64,000 nt of DNA from JAJRQY01 sp965224435 (GTDB lineage: Bacteria; Actinomycetota; Acidimicrobiia; Acidimicrobiales; SZUA-35), in NCBI GenBank assembly GCA_965224435.1, contig OZ245048.1, positions 3,906,001 through 3,970,000 of the forward strand, in the 5' to 3' direction. Positions within the stretch are counted from its first letter, which is position 1. The number at the start of each line of letters is the position of its first letter. Below, piece by piece: positions 37,006 through 45,580 of the stretch. A model generated the notes under the pieces. That model did not search any database. It worked only from the letters and a program-made list of their open reading frames with translations, and was not told the DNA's origin. The translations under genes were made by a program, and so were the position numbers.

Positions 37006-37962
37006 TTACCGCCGGCCATCCGTGATTATGTTGTATGTCGTGTGAAGCAGCTCGAGGTTTACATCGAGGTCCTGCGACAACACGTCGGCCATCACTATAT
37101 CGAGATCCTGCTCCGAAGCCAGAGTCGCCAGCTGATCCGAGCACTCATCTGGAGTGCCATTGATCTGGTATTGGTCCAGCAATTCGTCACTCATCAGGTC
37201 GTCAAGTTCGGAAGCATCTGAGCTCTGAATCCGCTCAATTTGGGAGCCGCTGAACCCGAGAGACAGCAAGACTCGCTCGGGTGAATCTTTGAGGATGTAG
37301 GGCATAGTCGCCCGCTGCTCGCTGAACATTTCCGGGGTGTAACAGATACGTCCGAGATAGATCCGCTCCAGGTCAGCCCCTCGATCCGACGCGGAGTTCA
37401 CGATCTCGAAGGCTGCATCCAGGTCAGGCTTGACCGTGAGCAAGACTCCATCAGCCTCACGTCCGGTGAGTCGCAAAAGCAGGGGTCCACGACTGCTTAT
37501 CCAGATGGGGATCTCATGTGGTCCCGAACTCAGCTTGGCATCGTGAAGCTGGTGGGTATCGCCTTGCCAGGTCACTGACTCTCCTGACCACAGCGCTTTC
37601 ATCACCTGGACGGTGTCTCGCAGCACTCGATAGGGCTTGGCCCGTTCGATCCCCATGGGATTGAGCACCATGGAGCCGCCGGCTACCAGGGTTACGAAGG
37701 CTCGACCATCAGACAGGTCGTTGAGGGTGGCCACCGCGGCGGCGGTGACTGCAGGGTGGCGGGTGTAGCCATTGGTGACAGGACCAATCTGGATCCGCTC
37801 CGTCTCGCGAGCGATAGCCCCAAGGCAGGCATAGATATCGGGGTGGAAACCCTCATCCGCTACCAGCACATAGTCATAGCCAATACGTTCGGCCTCAACG
37901 GCAATAGCAATGACGTCACTGGCCGACATGAGCGGGACGATGTGGATACCGGCACGCACCAT
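37006..37962 (-). CDS. LLM class F420-dependent oxidoreductase
   Basis: Luciferase-fold oxidoreductase of 318 residues (IAVEAERIGYDYVLVADEG, TNGYTRHPAVTAAAVATL, GRAFVTLVAGGS). Residues typical of the methylene-H4MPT reductase/F420 subgroup are present, but the substrate is unknown. ATG 37962 is used, 9 bases after the SDR stop, so it is probably co-transcribed. A second LLM gene lies at 49279 in the same island. Confidence 0.88.
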   Translation of the reverse strand: MVRAGIHIVPLMSASDVIAIAVEAERIGYDYVLVADEGFHPDIYACLGAIARETERIQIGPVTNGYTRHPAVTAAAVATLNDLSDGRAFVTLVAGGSMVLNPMGIERAKPYRVLRDTVQVMKALWSGESVTWQGDTHQLHDAKLSSGPHEIPIWISSRGPLLLRLTGREADGVLLTVKPDLDAAFEIVNSASDRGADLERIYLGRICYTPEMFSEQRATMPYILKDSPERVLLSLGFSGSQIERIQSSDASELDDLMSDELLDQYQINGTPDECSDQLATLASEQDLDIVMADVLSQDLDVNLELLHTTYNIITDGRR

Positions 37963-37971
37963 CAAAATTAC

Positions 37972-38724
37972 CTATCCAGCTTCGGCTTGGCGGTGGCCAT
38001 AGCGTTGTCCACCATCGATGACCAGGGTTTCGCCGTTGACATAGTCGGCTTCGATCAGGTACTTCACCCCGTGGGACATTTCTTCTGGTGTTCCCCAACG
38101 ATGCACCAGGGTGTTGGCTGCGGTCCGTTCGTACTTTCCGTCGTCATAGTCATGGGGGCGAAGGGCCGGGCCAAACACCACCGCGTTTGCTCGGACGGTT
38201 GGCGCGAGTTCCAGGGCGAACTGGCGGGTCATGGCGATGATGGCTGATTTGCCGACTGAGTGAGCGATGTAGCCGGGCCAGGCCTCAATCGACGAAAGGT
38301 CGCTCACACTGACAATGGCGCCGCCCCCACGCTTGAGCATGGAAGGTGCGGTCAGGTTGGTGCAGTAGAAGGGGCCGTTGACCAGGGTGCTGATGGTCTT
38401 GTCCCAGACGCTCAGATCAGTGGTTGGGAACGGATCGTTGTGGAAGGAGGACGCATTGTTGACCAGGATGTCGACCCCACCAAACTTGTCGCTTGCCGCC
38501 TGCACCATGGCTTCGACCTGGGCATAGTTTCCAACGTCGGCTTGGACCGCGAGAGCTCCGACACCAAAGGCCTCGGCTTCTGTCGCGGTGGCATTGGCGT
38601 CGTCCTCGGAGTGGTTGTAGTTGATGATCACATTGGCGCCAGCTTCGGCCAAGGTCAGAGCAATGACCCGTCCGACACGCTTCGCGCTCCCGGTGACGAT
38701 GGCAGTCTTGCCAGCAATATCCAT
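37972..38724 (-). CDS. SDR-family protein with His in place of the catalytic Tyr
   Basis: Protein of 250 residues, pteridine-reductase/FolM-like SDR. The cofactor motif is AIVTGSAKRVGRV (residues 8-20) and NNAS follows. The active-site YxxxK reads HSVGK (His155 and Lys159), and the Ser site is SVSDLSS. Codon CAC is clear in the sequence, so the change is real. Tyr152 lies three residues earlier and could substitute. Function as a classical dehydrogenase is doubtful. GAGG precedes ATG 38724. Confidence 0.88.
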   Translation of the reverse strand: MDIAGKTAIVTGSAKRVGRVIALTLAEAGANVIINYNHSEDDANATATEAEAFGVGALAVQADVGNYAQVEAMVQAASDKFGGVDILVNNASSFHNDPFPTTDLSVWDKTISTLVNGPFYCTNLTAPSMLKRGGGAIVSVSDLSSIEAWPGYIAHSVGKSAIIAMTRQFALELAPTVRANAVVFGPALRPHDYDDGKYERTAANTLVHRWGTPEEMSHGVKYLIEADYVNGETLVIDGGQRYGHRQAEAG

Positions 38725-38794
38725 GGTGAAAATCCTCTACGTTTCTGTCCGCCGGTCGGTAGGTGGGTCAGCGAGTGCGCCTGTTTGGTGTGGC

Positions 38795-39640
38795 TTACTC
38801 CCGCACCCTATTGCTTAACACCGTATTGCCAAGAACTGTGTCATGTCCATTGCCATGTCCGGTGTTAATCAGAACCACGCGCACGTCTGCTTCTTGCCTT
38901 GTGAGTTCACGGGCTAGCTCCTCGGCCAGCGGGCGAGAGGAATCATCAACCTTGGTGACAATCACGATGTATTCAGCTCCATCCGGGCAAGCTCGCCGAG
39001 GCCCATTGGGGTGTAGCAACACACTGACAGCATGGCTGGGGTCAAGCCGTTGATACGGGTGGCATTGGGCTAGGGCGGCGACCCGCAGCGGCCGGTGACA
39101 CTGGTCAGAAATGACGCGTCCCAAGGCATCAGAACCAATGACCGAGATGAGCTTGCTGACCGAGGTGGGCACGACCGGTTCAAACGGGGCCGGTGCCTTG
39201 AACGGCATCCGCCGAGAGCCATCGGCCTCAACCACCACATTGTCCACCAGCTGGGCAAAGCGATCACACGCCTCGGGTGATACACCTGCAACCTTGGGAC
39301 CGGGCGCCCTGCCGCCTGCTATGCCGCTCGCTATGTCGTCCGCCTCGCCACCAGACTCAACGCCGGTCTGATTCCAGACCAGAACCGGTTCGTGCTTCGC
39401 CTGACCAACGGGATCCTCGTCCGGACTCATCACCTTGAAGCCGCCATGTTGATGAGCGCCCATCCGGGTCGTGGTCGTGAGGATGACCGACCCTTTGAGT
39501 TGTCGCCCAAGGGCGTGAAGCAGCGTTGTCTTGCCCCCGCCTCCCACCAGGGCAATGTGCTCCTTCGGTCCGAGGTTCAGCCCGCGAGGCAGCTCGGCGA
39601 AGTCAAGGTAGACGGGCTTCAAGTGATCCTGTTCTGCCAC
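38795..39640 (-). CDS. yqeC: selenium cofactor biosynthesis protein YqeC-like
   Basis: Protein of 281 residues. A P-loop (ALVGGGGKTTLLHALG), a TTTTRMG motif and VVVEADGSRRMPFKAP fit the YqeC family, found only with selenium-dependent molybdenum hydroxylases. It begins at GTG 39640 and overlaps the yqeB stop by 22 bases. It is thought to help insert the labile selenium into the Mo cofactor, inferred from family phylogenetic profiling. SelD, needed for selenophosphate, is not in the window. Confidence 0.87.
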   Translation of the reverse strand: MAEQDHLKPVYLDFAELPRGLNLGPKEHIALVGGGGKTTLLHALGRQLKGSVILTTTTRMGAHQHGGFKVMSPDEDPVGQAKHEPVLVWNQTGVESGGEADDIASGIAGGRAPGPKVAGVSPEACDRFAQLVDNVVVEADGSRRMPFKAPAPFEPVVPTSVSKLISVIGSDALGRVISDQCHRPLRVAALAQCHPYQRLDPSHAVSVLLHPNGPRRACPDGAEYIVIVTKVDDSSRPLAEELARELTRQEADVRVVLINTGHGNGHDTVLGNTVLSNRVRE

Positions 39641-40434
39641 GTGAGCACAGCTTCCAGCACTCCACCGCCGATGGCCAAGGCCTTGTCGGAGATCTCGTCA
39701 TAGGTGACATCCTGGCGCGGATCAACATCACCGATCTTGTATTGGGCCACAACCTCTTGTCCGTTTCGGATCAGGCCTCGTACAAGGCCGTCAAAGGGAG
39801 CGACGACGTCTCTATCGCCGACTAGTCCGAGAAGCTGGTTCTCTTTCACCCTGTCACCAATGGCGCAGTCCCACTGCACATGGCCCTCGGTGGGTGCTCG
39901 AAGCACGCGTTCGGATCCTCGACCATCAACAATGCCAGGTACACCGGTGTTTGGAGCGGCCGAACCCGACCACAACGCTCGACCGAGCCGTGAGCCACGC
40001 TTGGTCTCGACAACGACGTCACAATCCCGGCCCGCTTCGAACCCTGGCCCGAGGGCAATCACCAGCTCGGCGTCGTCAGCAGAAGTATCGATATTGCGCT
40101 TGGCCAAACGAGCATCAATCACAACCCGAACTACTTCATCCGGAGTTTCCGCTACCGGGATATTGGGGGAGACGAGGACCGCAACCGCACCGTCCCTGGC
40201 AACCCGAGCGGCTTCTTCATAGGACGACGTGAGCCGTGCAATCATTCCTTCGACGTCAACGACCCCATCATCAACGGCACTGGACAAGCAGACGGTCCGA
40301 CGTACTGCCAGCGGCTGGGCCAGCTCGGTCACAACCACCGGGAATCCGCTTCGCCACAACCGCCATGCCACCCCCGTCGCCAGGTCTCCCCCACCCCGAA
40401 TGAGGCAGAGAGGCTTGGCCAAAAGGTCAGTCAT
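39619..40434 (-). CDS. yqeB: YqeB (EF2563-type) selenium-dependent Mo hydroxylase system protein
   Basis: Protein of 271 residues with the N-terminal LIRGGGDLATGVAWRLWRSG Rossmann-like start and the later VDDGVVDVEGMIARL, typical of the EF2563/YqeB family that co-occurs with YqeC. Starts at ATG 40434, at the end of a 17-base tandem repeat tract whose repeats carry further ATG/GTG codons, so the translated start could vary. Overlaps yqeC by 22 bases. Confidence 0.88.
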   Translation of the reverse strand: MTDLLAKPLCLIRGGGDLATGVAWRLWRSGFPVVVTELAQPLAVRRTVCLSSAVDDGVVDVEGMIARLTSSYEEAARVARDGAVAVLVSPNIPVAETPDEVVRVVIDARLAKRNIDTSADDAELVIALGPGFEAGRDCDVVVETKRGSRLGRALWSGSAAPNTGVPGIVDGRGSERVLRAPTEGHVQWDCAIGDRVKENQLLGLVGDRDVVAPFDGLVRGLIRNGQEVVAQYKIGDVDPRQDVTYDEISDKALAIGGGVLEAVLTWQNRIT

Positions 40435-40490
40435 ACAGCCACGTCACTCATACAGCCACATCACTCATACAGCCACATCACTCATACAGC
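40432..40490. repeat. 17-bp tandem repeat at the xdhC/yqeB junction
   Basis: Three full copies of CATACAGCCACRTCACT occupy 40432-40448, 40449-40465 and 40466-40482, with an 8-base partial copy to 40490. On the coding strand each copy reads ATGAGTGATGTGGCTGT and therefore carries stop and start codons. The tract spans the xdhC stop (TGA at 40482-40484) and the yqeB start (ATG 40434), so its copy number sets the spacing of the two genes. It looks like a slippage product. Confidence 0.9.
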
Positions 40491-41297
40491 GGAACGTTGG
40501 CTGGCAATGACCTCGGCCAGGATCGACACCGCAATCTCGGTGGGTGTTTCGGCTTCGATGTTCAATCCGATTGGCGACTTCACCCGGTCAAGATTGGCTT
40601 GGGTCTCACCAGCATCTGCCAGCTTCTGACGAGTGATTTCCCAACGCCGTGTGCTGCCCATGATCCCGATGAAGGAAGCCGAACTGGCCAATAGTGGGGG
40701 CAGGATCTCCACATCGAGACCAACATTGCGGGTCGTCATCACTACCAGGGTCTGCTCGTCAATGGGCGCGATAGCCAAGGCGTCAGTGATTGGACCTGTT
40801 AGCACCTCGACACCCGAGATCGAAGAATCAATTGAGGAGGCCAGGTCTTCGCGGTCATCCCAGGCAACTACTCGGTAGCCAAGCCAGCGGGCCAATTCGA
40901 CCACCGCTTGGCCGACATGGCCGATACCAATGACATAGACGGTTGCTTGTGGCATATGAGGCTCCAAGAAAATTTCGACGATTCCACCGCAAACGCCGGG
41001 GTCACCAGCGGCAGCATCAACCAGCGAATAGGTCAGTCGGCGAGGTTTACCGTCGGACAGGGCTTCGGCTGCCTCGGCAACGACCCGGGCTTCCATCTCG
41101 CCGCCGCCGACCGTACCTGATGACGTTCCGTCGCCGTAGATCAGCATCTTGGAACCGGGGCCGCGTGGAACCGACCGATCCGTGTCGACAATGGTGGCCA
41201 AGGCAACCGGCCGACGCGCAGCAATAGCTTCTCGCAACTCATCCAACAAGGCCACACCAGCAGCGCCGCTTGGTACAGGAATCAGCGGTTCGACCAT
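40482..41297 (-). CDS. xdhC: XdhC/CoxI-family Mo-hydroxylase maturation factor
   Basis: Protein of 271 residues with the XdhC layout: an N-terminal domain with LATIVDTDRSVPRGPGSKM, then a Rossmann domain (VYVIGIGHVGQAVVELARWLGY) and the late ASFIGIMGSTRR. XdhC binds Mo cofactor and delivers the sulfurated (here perhaps selenated) cofactor to xanthine-dehydrogenase-type enzymes. ATG 41297 shares its A with the stop of the upstream aminohydrolase (TGATG). It matches the E. coli yqeB/yqeC/ssnA/xdhD neighbourhood. Confidence 0.9.
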   Translation of the reverse strand: MVEPLIPVPSGAAGVALLDELREAIAARRPVALATIVDTDRSVPRGPGSKMLIYGDGTSSGTVGGGEMEARVVAEAAEALSDGKPRRLTYSLVDAAAGDPGVCGGIVEIFLEPHMPQATVYVIGIGHVGQAVVELARWLGYRVVAWDDREDLASSIDSSISGVEVLTGPITDALAIAPIDEQTLVVMTTRNVGLDVEILPPLLASSASFIGIMGSTRRWEITRQKLADAGETQANLDRVKSPIGLNIEAETPTEIAVSILAEVIASQRSAV

Positions 41298-42604
41298 CAG
41301 TTACCCCACAAGCGCAAGGCTTGCTCTTGGGTCTTGGCTCGCATCTGGTCCAGGTCGGCATCCAGCAGCTCACCCTTGCGGACTCGCCATTGGCCAGCAA
41401 CCATCACCGAATCGACATCACGGTGGTTGCGCCACAACACCAGTTGCTCAAACAGGTTGTGGGCAGTCACCGGCGTTGGGAACTGGGCATCGACCAGTTG
41501 CAAGTCGGCACTCCAACCAGCATCCAGCCGGCCGATCTTGTCCAGGCCAAGGGCCTTGGCTCCACCTTCGGTTGCCATACTAAGCACGGTGTTTGCTGGC
41601 ATCACGCCAGGGTCAAGGCGACGAGCTTTGGCCAGCAAGAATGAACCCCGCATGACTTCATAGAAATCGTTGATGTAGCCATCGCTGCCCAACCCAACAG
41701 TTACCCCAGCGTCCAAAAGTTCGGGCATAGGAGCTATGCCGCCACCAACCTCACAGTTGGACAAGGGCATGTGACTAACCTTCACTCCGCGATCCACAAT
41801 GATGGCCCGATCCGCGTCCGTGAGTTGCACACACTGGCTCGCTAAGAATCCTGGACCGGCGACACCGAGTTCGTCGTAGTACTCAAAGGTCGACTTGCCG
41901 TACTCGGTTTGGCACCGATTGCCTTCGAAGTGACTTTCGTTGGCATGGGCGTGGGTGAGCACACCAAGCTCAGAACCGAGCTCGAAGGCTCGACGGATGA
42001 AGTCGGCGGAGCAGGTGAAGGTGGTGTGGTAGCACATGAGGCCAGAGACCAGACCACCCGGTTCACAGGCCTTGATCAGATCGACGTTCTCTTGCAGGCT
42101 GATTTCGGCCGTTTCTGGTCCGGCTCGTTCGGTTGCTTCGAAACTCAGCAAGCCTCGAAGGCCACGCCGTTCGACCACTTCCTTCTCGACCAACAAGGCT
42201 CCGGGCAGGGAGTTTGGAGCTTCAAGGATGTCGTAGAACGTTGTTGTTCCCGATCTCAGCATTTCGGCGCAGGCCCAGTCGGCTGCCGCTTCGATCATTG
42301 GCTGATCGAGGGCATCTTCGACCTGGGGCCACCAGTAGTCCTCTAAGAAGCTGCCGAATCCATCGGGCGGCGAATGCACATCAATGCCGTGGGCCAACAC
42401 GCCGTACATGTGCACATGGGCATTGACGAAGCCGGGTAGGCAGATTTGATCGGGCGCGTCGATGCGTTCGTCGTCCGGGTGGGCGGCGAGCAGATCCGCA
42501 GCCGGTGCGACCTCGGCGACTTGGTCCCCCACTATGCGCAGACCCCACCCTTGGCGGGGTGGTGAATCTGCACTGACAATGAGCCAGCCCGGCAAAATCA
42601 ACAT
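41297..42604 (-). CDS. SsnA-like aminohydrolase (amidohydrolase superfamily)
   Basis: Metal-dependent hydrolase of 435 residues. HxH of beta-1 is in PGFVNAHVHMYG, a later His in THAHANESH, and the catalytic Asp in GLGSDGYIND. Closest by look and context to SsnA and the guanine/S-adenosylhomocysteine deaminase group; SsnA-type genes sit beside xdhD and ygfM in E. coli. Substrate is unknown. A 14-base tandem repeat (42591-42618) lies on its start, with ATG at the repeat junction. Shares one base with xdhC. Confidence 0.88.
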   Translation of the reverse strand: MLILPGWLIVSADSPPRQGWGLRIVGDQVAEVAPAADLLAAHPDDERIDAPDQICLPGFVNAHVHMYGVLAHGIDVHSPPDGFGSFLEDYWWPQVEDALDQPMIEAAADWACAEMLRSGTTTFYDILEAPNSLPGALLVEKEVVERRGLRGLLSFEATERAGPETAEISLQENVDLIKACEPGGLVSGLMCYHTTFTCSADFIRRAFELGSELGVLTHAHANESHFEGNRCQTEYGKSTFEYYDELGVAGPGFLASQCVQLTDADRAIIVDRGVKVSHMPLSNCEVGGGIAPMPELLDAGVTVGLGSDGYINDFYEVMRGSFLLAKARRLDPGVMPANTVLSMATEGGAKALGLDKIGRLDAGWSADLQLVDAQFPTPVTAHNLFEQLVLWRNHRDVDSVMVAGQWRVRKGELLDADLDQMRAKTQEQALRLWGN

Positions 42605-42618
42605 GGCAAAATCAACAG
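42591..42618. repeat. 14-bp tandem duplication at the aminohydrolase start
   Basis: GGCAAAATCAACAT (42591-42604) is followed directly by GGCAAAATCAACAG (42605-42618). On the coding strand the start ATG is formed at the junction of the two copies. The duplication is not a multiple of three, so deletion of a copy would remove the present start context. Two copies only; could be a simple slippage event. Confidence 0.85.
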
Positions 42619-42648
42619 GGGCTTCAGCATGACTGGATCAACACGGGA

Positions 42649-45576
42649 TCAGGATTCCTTGACCGCGTCGAGCGCCTGCCAGACCCGTTCCGGAGTGAAA
42701 GGCAAGTCATTGAGACCCACACCGGTGGCGTTGAGGATGGCATTGCGCAATGCCGGGGCCACTCCATCCTTGGGGATCTCCGCTACTGCCTTGGCTCCGA
42801 AGGGTCCGCTGTCTTCCATGGTTTGCACCAGGAAGACTTCGGTGGATGGCATCTCGTCGGCTCGGTAGATCTTGTACGGACCAAAGGCAGCATTGACCAT
42901 GCGGCCATCATCGTCGAAGGCGTATTCTTCGCAGTGGGCATATCCAAGAGCCTGCATCATGCCACCCTCGACCTGGCCAGAAGCGGTGATGGGGTTGATG
43001 GCGACCCCGCAATCGACGGCCATCACGAGCTTGACAATGGTGACCTGACCGGTCTCGATGTCAACCTCGATCTCGGCGAACTGGGCGGCAAACGGCGGTG
43101 GACAATCTGGTGAGACGTAGGACGCGGTGTCCATGATCTGTTCCTGGTCCTGCCAGTGCAGGGAGTCCAGGGCAATCTCTTCCAGGGTGACCGAGCGACC
43201 GTCAGGGCTGAAGGCCTTGCGATCTCGCAGTTCGATGGTGCAAGGGATCTCGATGTCCAGCAGCATGGCTGCCCGTTCCTTGATGCGCTTACGTACCTTT
43301 TCCGCCGTCAGCTTGGCTGCGGTTCCAGAAATATAGGTGGTAGATGAGGCGTAGGCACCAGTGTCGAACGGGGTGATGTCGGTGTCGGAGGAATAGACCT
43401 TGATGTCATCCAGCGGCACACCAAGAACCTCGGCGGCAATCTGGCCGATGACGGTGTCGGCTCCGGTCCCCAGGTCGGTGGCCCCGATCAACATATTGAA
43501 CGAGCCGTCGTCGTTCATCTTGATACTGCAACCGCCCATGTCCAAGAAGGGGATGGAGGTTCCGTGCATGCAGAAAGCGAAGCCAAGACCACGGCGGATG
43601 TTGGGGCGATCCGCTGGGTTGGTCCACTCGGGATCGTTGCGCCGATGCCAGCCAATGGCTCGTTCGGCTTGGGCAACGCACTCATCGGTACCACTGGTGA
43701 CGACCTTGGGGTACTCATCCATCTCGCCTTCTGCTACCGCTCGCTCACCAAGGTGGGGGGCAATATCCAACTCGTCTCCAACCTTGACCCAGTTCTGGCG
43801 CTTGAACTCCAACGGGTCACGGTCGAGATCGTGGGCAATATCTTCCATGTGGGCTTCAAGCGCAAACTCAGCTTGGGGTGCGCCGTAGCCACGGTAAGCA
43901 CCGGGGACCGGAATGTTGGTGTAAACAACGTCGCAGTCAAAACGCTTGCTCTTGGCGTTGTAGGACGTGAGACCACGAAGACCAGCGACGGTTTGCACGG
44001 TGCTGGCGTGGGTACCAAAGGGCCCGGTGTTGCCAATCATGTGCATGTCTTGAGCCAGCAGGCTGCCGTCATCATCGACCCCGGTGCGATAGGTGATGGT
44101 CTGGGGGTGGCGGGTTCGCGAAGACATGAACTCTTCTTCTCGGGTCAGTTCCAACTTGACCGGTCGGCGAGTCTTGATGGCGAGGTGGGCCACGATGTCT
44201 TCGATCAACATCTCCTGCTTGGCCCCGAATCCACCGCCGATGCGAGGTTTGATGATCCGGATGTTCTTGATCTCCATGCCAACAACAGGGGCCAGCATGC
44301 GGCGAACGTGGAAAGGCACTTGAGTGGCGGTGCGAACAACAAGACGTTCGTCCTCATCGAGCCAGGCCACCGAGATGTGATTCTCGATTGGGCAAGGCTG
44401 GACTTGGTGGACTCGGAACGTCTGCTCATAAGTTTTTGGAGCGTCGGCCAGCTCTTGATCAACGTCACCTCGCATGGCTCCGATGTGAACCACGATGTTG
44501 TGGTCTCGGTCGTGGATGCCTTCGGTGTCGGCCTCGTCATGAATGTTGGGTGCACCGTCAAGGATGGCTTCGAGCTCGTCCAGAACCGCGGGCAAGACCT
44601 CATACTCAACCTTGATGAGTTGGAGTGCCTCTTCAGCAATTTCCAGCGTCTCGGCAGCGACAGCAGCTACCCGGTCACCAACGTGGCGAACCTTGTCATC
44701 GAAGGAAACCTGGTCATAGGGGTGAGGGTTGGGCCAGCTCTGGCCACCGGATGCGTACTTCACCCGGGGAACGTTTTGGTAGTGAATCACAGCGTGCACC
44801 CCGTCGAGGGCTACGGCTGCTGAGTCGTCAATGTCGAGGATGCGGGCGTGGGCGTGGGGGCTGCGAAGCACCTTGGCGATGAGCTGGCCGCGAGCTTCGA
44901 AGTCGTCGGTGAAAGCAGCGTTGCCCTTGACCAGGCGAATGGCATCAACCTTGATCTCGGACTTACCAACCACGGACATTTCAGGAACGTCATCAGAAGG
45001 TATGAGGCGAGGGACTGCGTCAGAGGCCACCGGTGGAGAATCGTTGGGGTCAACCACGGCCGGGCTCTTGCCGTCAGTCATTGGCTGCACCACCAGAGGT
45101 TCCAGTGGTTCAATCGTTTCACCCCGCATCAGAGCGGCGGCTCGAAGCACGGCATTAACCGGCTTTACGTAGGCGGTCTCACGATCGAGGATGCCGGACA
45201 ACATGTCGCGAACATCGTCCTCGGTCGGGTTCGGGTTCTCGGCAATCAAGGCGTAGCTGCCAAGGATCATGGCTGGGGCGGAGTAGCCGGACTGCAGTGC
45301 GCCCGAGTTGACGAAGGCTTCCTGGATGGGATGCAGGTCGACCTTGTTGAGAGCTTCGAGGGTCATGACCTCATGTCCATCAGCTTGGGCGGCAAGAAGA
45401 CAGTCGGTGTTGATGAGTTTGCCGTCAATCAGGACTGCGCTGGCACCGGTTTCGCCGGTATCTGATCCATAGCGGACACTGACCATTCCTTCACGGCGCA
45501 AGGCAGCGAGCAGGGTGTCGAAGGGTTCAACATCAAGAGTGGTTGGGGTTCCATTGAGAGTGAGTGAGATTTCCAT
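42649..45576 (-). CDS. XdhD-like fused molybdenum hydroxylase with degenerate [2Fe-2S] domain
   Basis: Protein of 975 residues: ferredoxin-like and helical Fe-S domains (to about 150) fused to a Mo-binding hydroxylase region (from about 195), as in E. coli XdhD. All cysteines expected to bind iron are replaced. Ser38, Thr43 and Ser46 take the first motif, and Asp58 the fourth position with Cys59 beside it. Ser96 and Ser99 replace C-G-x-C, and Asp131/Glu133 replace C-x-C. The Mo region is intact (GGGFGAKQE, GAYRGYGAPQAEFALE, and a late GPFGAKAVAEIPKDG with the active-site Glu). Probable selenium-dependent purine or heterocycle hydroxylase; electron route is unclear. A four-base gap separates it from the FAD subunit gene. 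Confidence 0.9.
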   Translation of the reverse strand: MEISLTLNGTPTTLDVEPFDTLLAALRREGMVSVRYGSDTGETGASAVLIDGKLINTDCLLAAQADGHEVMTLEALNKVDLHPIQEAFVNSGALQSGYSAPAMILGSYALIAENPNPTEDDVRDMLSGILDRETAYVKPVNAVLRAAALMRGETIEPLEPLVVQPMTDGKSPAVVDPNDSPPVASDAVPRLIPSDDVPEMSVVGKSEIKVDAIRLVKGNAAFTDDFEARGQLIAKVLRSPHAHARILDIDDSAAVALDGVHAVIHYQNVPRVKYASGGQSWPNPHPYDQVSFDDKVRHVGDRVAAVAAETLEIAEEALQLIKVEYEVLPAVLDELEAILDGAPNIHDEADTEGIHDRDHNIVVHIGAMRGDVDQELADAPKTYEQTFRVHQVQPCPIENHISVAWLDEDERLVVRTATQVPFHVRRMLAPVVGMEIKNIRIIKPRIGGGFGAKQEMLIEDIVAHLAIKTRRPVKLELTREEEFMSSRTRHPQTITYRTGVDDDGSLLAQDMHMIGNTGPFGTHASTVQTVAGLRGLTSYNAKSKRFDCDVVYTNIPVPGAYRGYGAPQAEFALEAHMEDIAHDLDRDPLEFKRQNWVKVGDELDIAPHLGERAVAEGEMDEYPKVVTSGTDECVAQAERAIGWHRRNDPEWTNPADRPNIRRGLGFAFCMHGTSIPFLDMGGCSIKMNDDGSFNMLIGATDLGTGADTVIGQIAAEVLGVPLDDIKVYSSDTDITPFDTGAYASSTTYISGTAAKLTAEKVRKRIKERAAMLLDIEIPCTIELRDRKAFSPDGRSVTLEEIALDSLHWQDQEQIMDTASYVSPDCPPPFAAQFAEIEVDIETGQVTIVKLVMAVDCGVAINPITASGQVEGGMMQALGYAHCEEYAFDDDGRMVNAAFGPYKIYRADEMPSTEVFLVQTMEDSGPFGAKAVAEIPKDGVAPALRNAILNATGVGLNDLPFTPERVWQALDAVKES

Positions 45577-45580
45577 GGGT

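Noticed and set aside
43564..44823. 419-codon open frame on the plus strand opposite the Mo hydroxylase
   Set aside because: It is antisense to a gene with clear motifs; its sequence has no recognisable domain and reflects the codon bias of the real gene.
42649..45576. Possible in-frame selenocysteine (UGA) in the selenium-type hydroxylase
   Set aside because: The frame has no internal TGA; in this enzyme class selenium is a labile cofactor ligand, not selenocysteine.
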